Shown here one piece after another: positions 14,768-15,472 of a stretch of 15,472 nt of DNA. The notes under the pieces were generated by a model. The model was not told the DNA's origin. It made no database searches and worked only from the letters and a program-made list of their open reading frames with translations. Each line of letters begins with the position of its first letter. The stretch's first letter is position 1. This DNA is from Candidatus Methanomethylophilaceae archaeon (GTDB lineage Archaea; Thermoplasmatota; Thermoplasmata; Methanomassiliicoccales; Methanomethylophilaceae), in assembly GCA_023230065.1 (NCBI GenBank), contig JALNYB010000023.1, positions 1 to 15,472 of the forward strand, in the 5' to 3' direction. The position numbers and the translations under genes are program-made.

Positions 14768-15060
14768 ATGAACTCCTCCAACGTAGAGAATATCTTTTCT
14801 GAATCTCCGAAAATAAGAACAGTCTTCTGTCTGTTGAGATGCCCCAATATTATCTCAGACCGGCATCCTGTGAGGCCCTTCATCAATTCCTCGACCTCCT
14901 TATTAGCCTTTCCATCCAGCGGTGGAGATTTTACCCGAACAATGATCCTCTTTCTCCACTCATCGAATCCCTCCGGCCCAGAACGATTGGATCTCGGAGA
15001 GACCAGAATATCTGCTTCCAAACCTTCAGGAACTTTGCGAGTGACGTCACTAAGATCCAT
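14764..15060 (-). CDS. DUF167/YggU family protein
   Basis: A 98-residue small alpha/beta protein of a family found in all domains (bacterial YggU), with no agreed function. It has the basic N-terminal strand VSPRSNRSGPEGF (20-32), followed by RIIVRVKSPPLDGKANKEV (38-56), whose SPPLDGKAN is the family hallmark. The remaining C-terminal strands (SEIILGHLNRQKTVLIFG) also fit. ATG 15060 has no ribosome site, and a TATA-like box lies 25 nt upstream, so the operon probably begins here as a leaderless mRNA. Its last bases overlap the Toprim gene by 4 nt. The pairing with Toprim may reflect a shared nucleic-acid role; this is inference. Confidence 0.88.
   Translation of the reverse strand: MDLSDVTRKVPEGLEADILVSPRSNRSGPEGFDEWRKRIIVRVKSPPLDGKANKEVEELMKGLTGCRSEIILGHLNRQKTVLIFGDSEKIFSTLEEFI
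14773..14779 (-). promoter_or_regulatory. Ribosome binding site that sets the TTG start of the Toprim gene
   Basis: On the minus strand this reads GGAGGAG and ends five bases before the TTG at 14767. The spacing and strong match to the 16S 3' end support this unusual start. The site lies inside the DUF167 reading frame, consistent with coupled translation. Confidence 0.7.
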
Positions 15061-15080
15061 GTGTGTGTATTGACAGCAGA

Positions 15081-15090
15081 TATTATCTTT
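15081..15090 (-). promoter_or_regulatory. TATA box of the DUF167-Toprim-tmk-coaBC-pantoate kinase operon
   Basis: On the minus strand this reads AAAGATAATA, centred about 25 nt before the DUF167 ATG and preceded by an A-run. The spacing predicts a leaderless transcript. Direct repeats of AGAATCGAT at 15114-15122 and 15131-15139 (17-nt period) lie upstream of it and could be activator or repressor sites. Confidence 0.4.
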
Positions 15091-15317
15091 TTTGGCTCTC
15101 TTTGTTTCATAAGAGAATCGATCTTCACACAGAATCGATAATTAATGATCTAGTTTTAAGTGCTGATATACAGACATGGACTAACTGGTACAAACTGTAT
15201 CATCATTGACAGGAAATCGTGATAAATAATTTACTAGAAAATAACTCTTTAAATCTCGTATTGTCAAAACATTCCATTTTAAATAGAATATACATCGATC
15301 GAAGTAAGTTTTGAATC

Positions 15318-15325
15318 CTTATATT
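15318..15325 (+). promoter_or_regulatory. TATA-like box for the GINS-like gene
   Basis: CTTATATT, centred about 61 nt before the ATG at 15383, predicts a start near 15348 and a leader of about 35 nt. A GGGAT seven to eight bases before the ATG could serve as a weak ribosome site. Confidence 0.35.
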
Positions 15326-15382
15326 ATCTAAACCATTACCTGAACCATAAGGTCAAATATCGACACCGAAATAGGGATTGTA

Positions 15383-15472
15383 ATGTTGCACTCTGCTCAG
15401 GAACCTCTCGACTTCGATGACCTCAGCGCCATATACCGCGTCGAAAAGAAGACTCAAACATTATCGACTGTT
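15383..15472 (+). CDS. Probable DNA replication complex GINS subunit, 3' partial (first 30 codons)
   Basis: The frame runs from ATG to the window end without a stop and reads MLHSAQEPLDFDDLSAIY, then RVEKKTQTLSTV. An acidic helix leading into L-x-x-I-Y-R-x-E-K/R-K-x-x-x-L resembles the N-terminus of archaeal GINS proteins, which activate the MCM replicative helicase as part of the CMG complex. Thirty residues are too few to be sure, and another helical protein is possible. Codon use resembles the neighbours, and a TATA box and start codon fit a real gene. It is divergent from the operon containing tmk and the Toprim gene, which suits a replication role. Confidence 0.5.
   Translation, partial: MLHSAQEPLDFDDLSAIYRVEKKTQTLSTV

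Larger units (their letters stand above)
15061..15382. other. Divergent intergenic region (322 nt) between DUF167 and the GINS-like gene
   Basis: AT-rich, with stops in all frames and no protein-like reading frame. It holds the DUF167 TATA box, two AGAATCGAT direct repeats, a CGATCGA-containing string near 15295-15301, and the TATA-like box for the plus-strand gene at 15318-15325. I see no tRNA or clear RNA fold. The pair of divergent promoters could be controlled jointly. Confidence 0.5.

Overview
This window looks like an AT-rich archaeal chromosome segment, and it carries mostly core genes. The archaeal signature is strong: a CTP-dependent riboflavin kinase fused to a winged helix, pantoate kinase, a short class III-like PRPP synthetase, archaeal/eukaryal-type prolyl-tRNA synthetase, archaeal tRNA m1A methyltransferase (TrmI), a GPN-loop GTPase, separate PurS/PurL/PurQ subunits, and DUF357, DUF167 and Toprim (UPF0292-like) proteins. 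Several genes have a TATA-like box 25-28 nt before the start codon, the usual spacing of leaderless archaeal transcripts. All 18 genes with a visible stop end in TAA (6) or TGA (12) and none in TAG. This fits, but does not prove, a pyrrolysine-decoding methanogen such as Methanomassiliicoccales within the Thermoplasmatota. That placement is inference from gene content.

Layout. (1) 1-909 (+): 3' part of a stomatin/SPFH protein, ending at a hairpin shared with the convergent GPN-loop GTPase (985-1746, -). (2) 2010-2984 (+): two small integral membrane proteins, the first DUF998-like, closed by a hairpin that runs directly into the promoter of the riboflavin kinase/regulator (3096-3752, +). (3) 3753-7145 (-): a compact purS-purL-purQ operon for the FGAM synthase complex, whose last stop codon touches the riboflavin kinase stop. 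(4) 7365-8144 (-): TrmI. (5) 8435-8893 (+): an Imm5-like putative immunity protein with its own promoter and an operator-like dyad. (6) 8958-11224 (-): prs and proS, overlapping and probably co-transcribed, ended by a strong hairpin terminator. (7) 11405-11698 (+): a DUF357 protein that overlaps the end of the next operon tail to tail. (8) 11682-15060 (-): a tight five-gene operon, DUF167 - Toprim - tmk - coaBC - pantoate kinase. (9) 15061-15382: a divergent regulatory region. (10) 15383 to the window end (+): the first 30 codons of a protein that resembles the N-terminus of an archaeal GINS subunit.

How the genes work together. Prs makes PRPP, the starting substrate of purine synthesis, and PurSLQ performs the fourth step. 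Pantoate kinase and CoaBC supply two parts of the archaeal coenzyme A route. Tmk supplies dTDP, and its operon is divergent from a probable replication gene. RibK makes FMN and, from its winged helix, is probably also a flavin-pathway transcription regulator of the RbkR type. I found no CRISPR array, insertion sequence, tRNA or rRNA. No complete novel system is evident. The most interesting leads are the candidate autoregulatory dyad at ribK, the operator-like dyad around the TATA box of the lone immunity-like gene, and the conserved-unknown operon divergent from the GINS-like gene.
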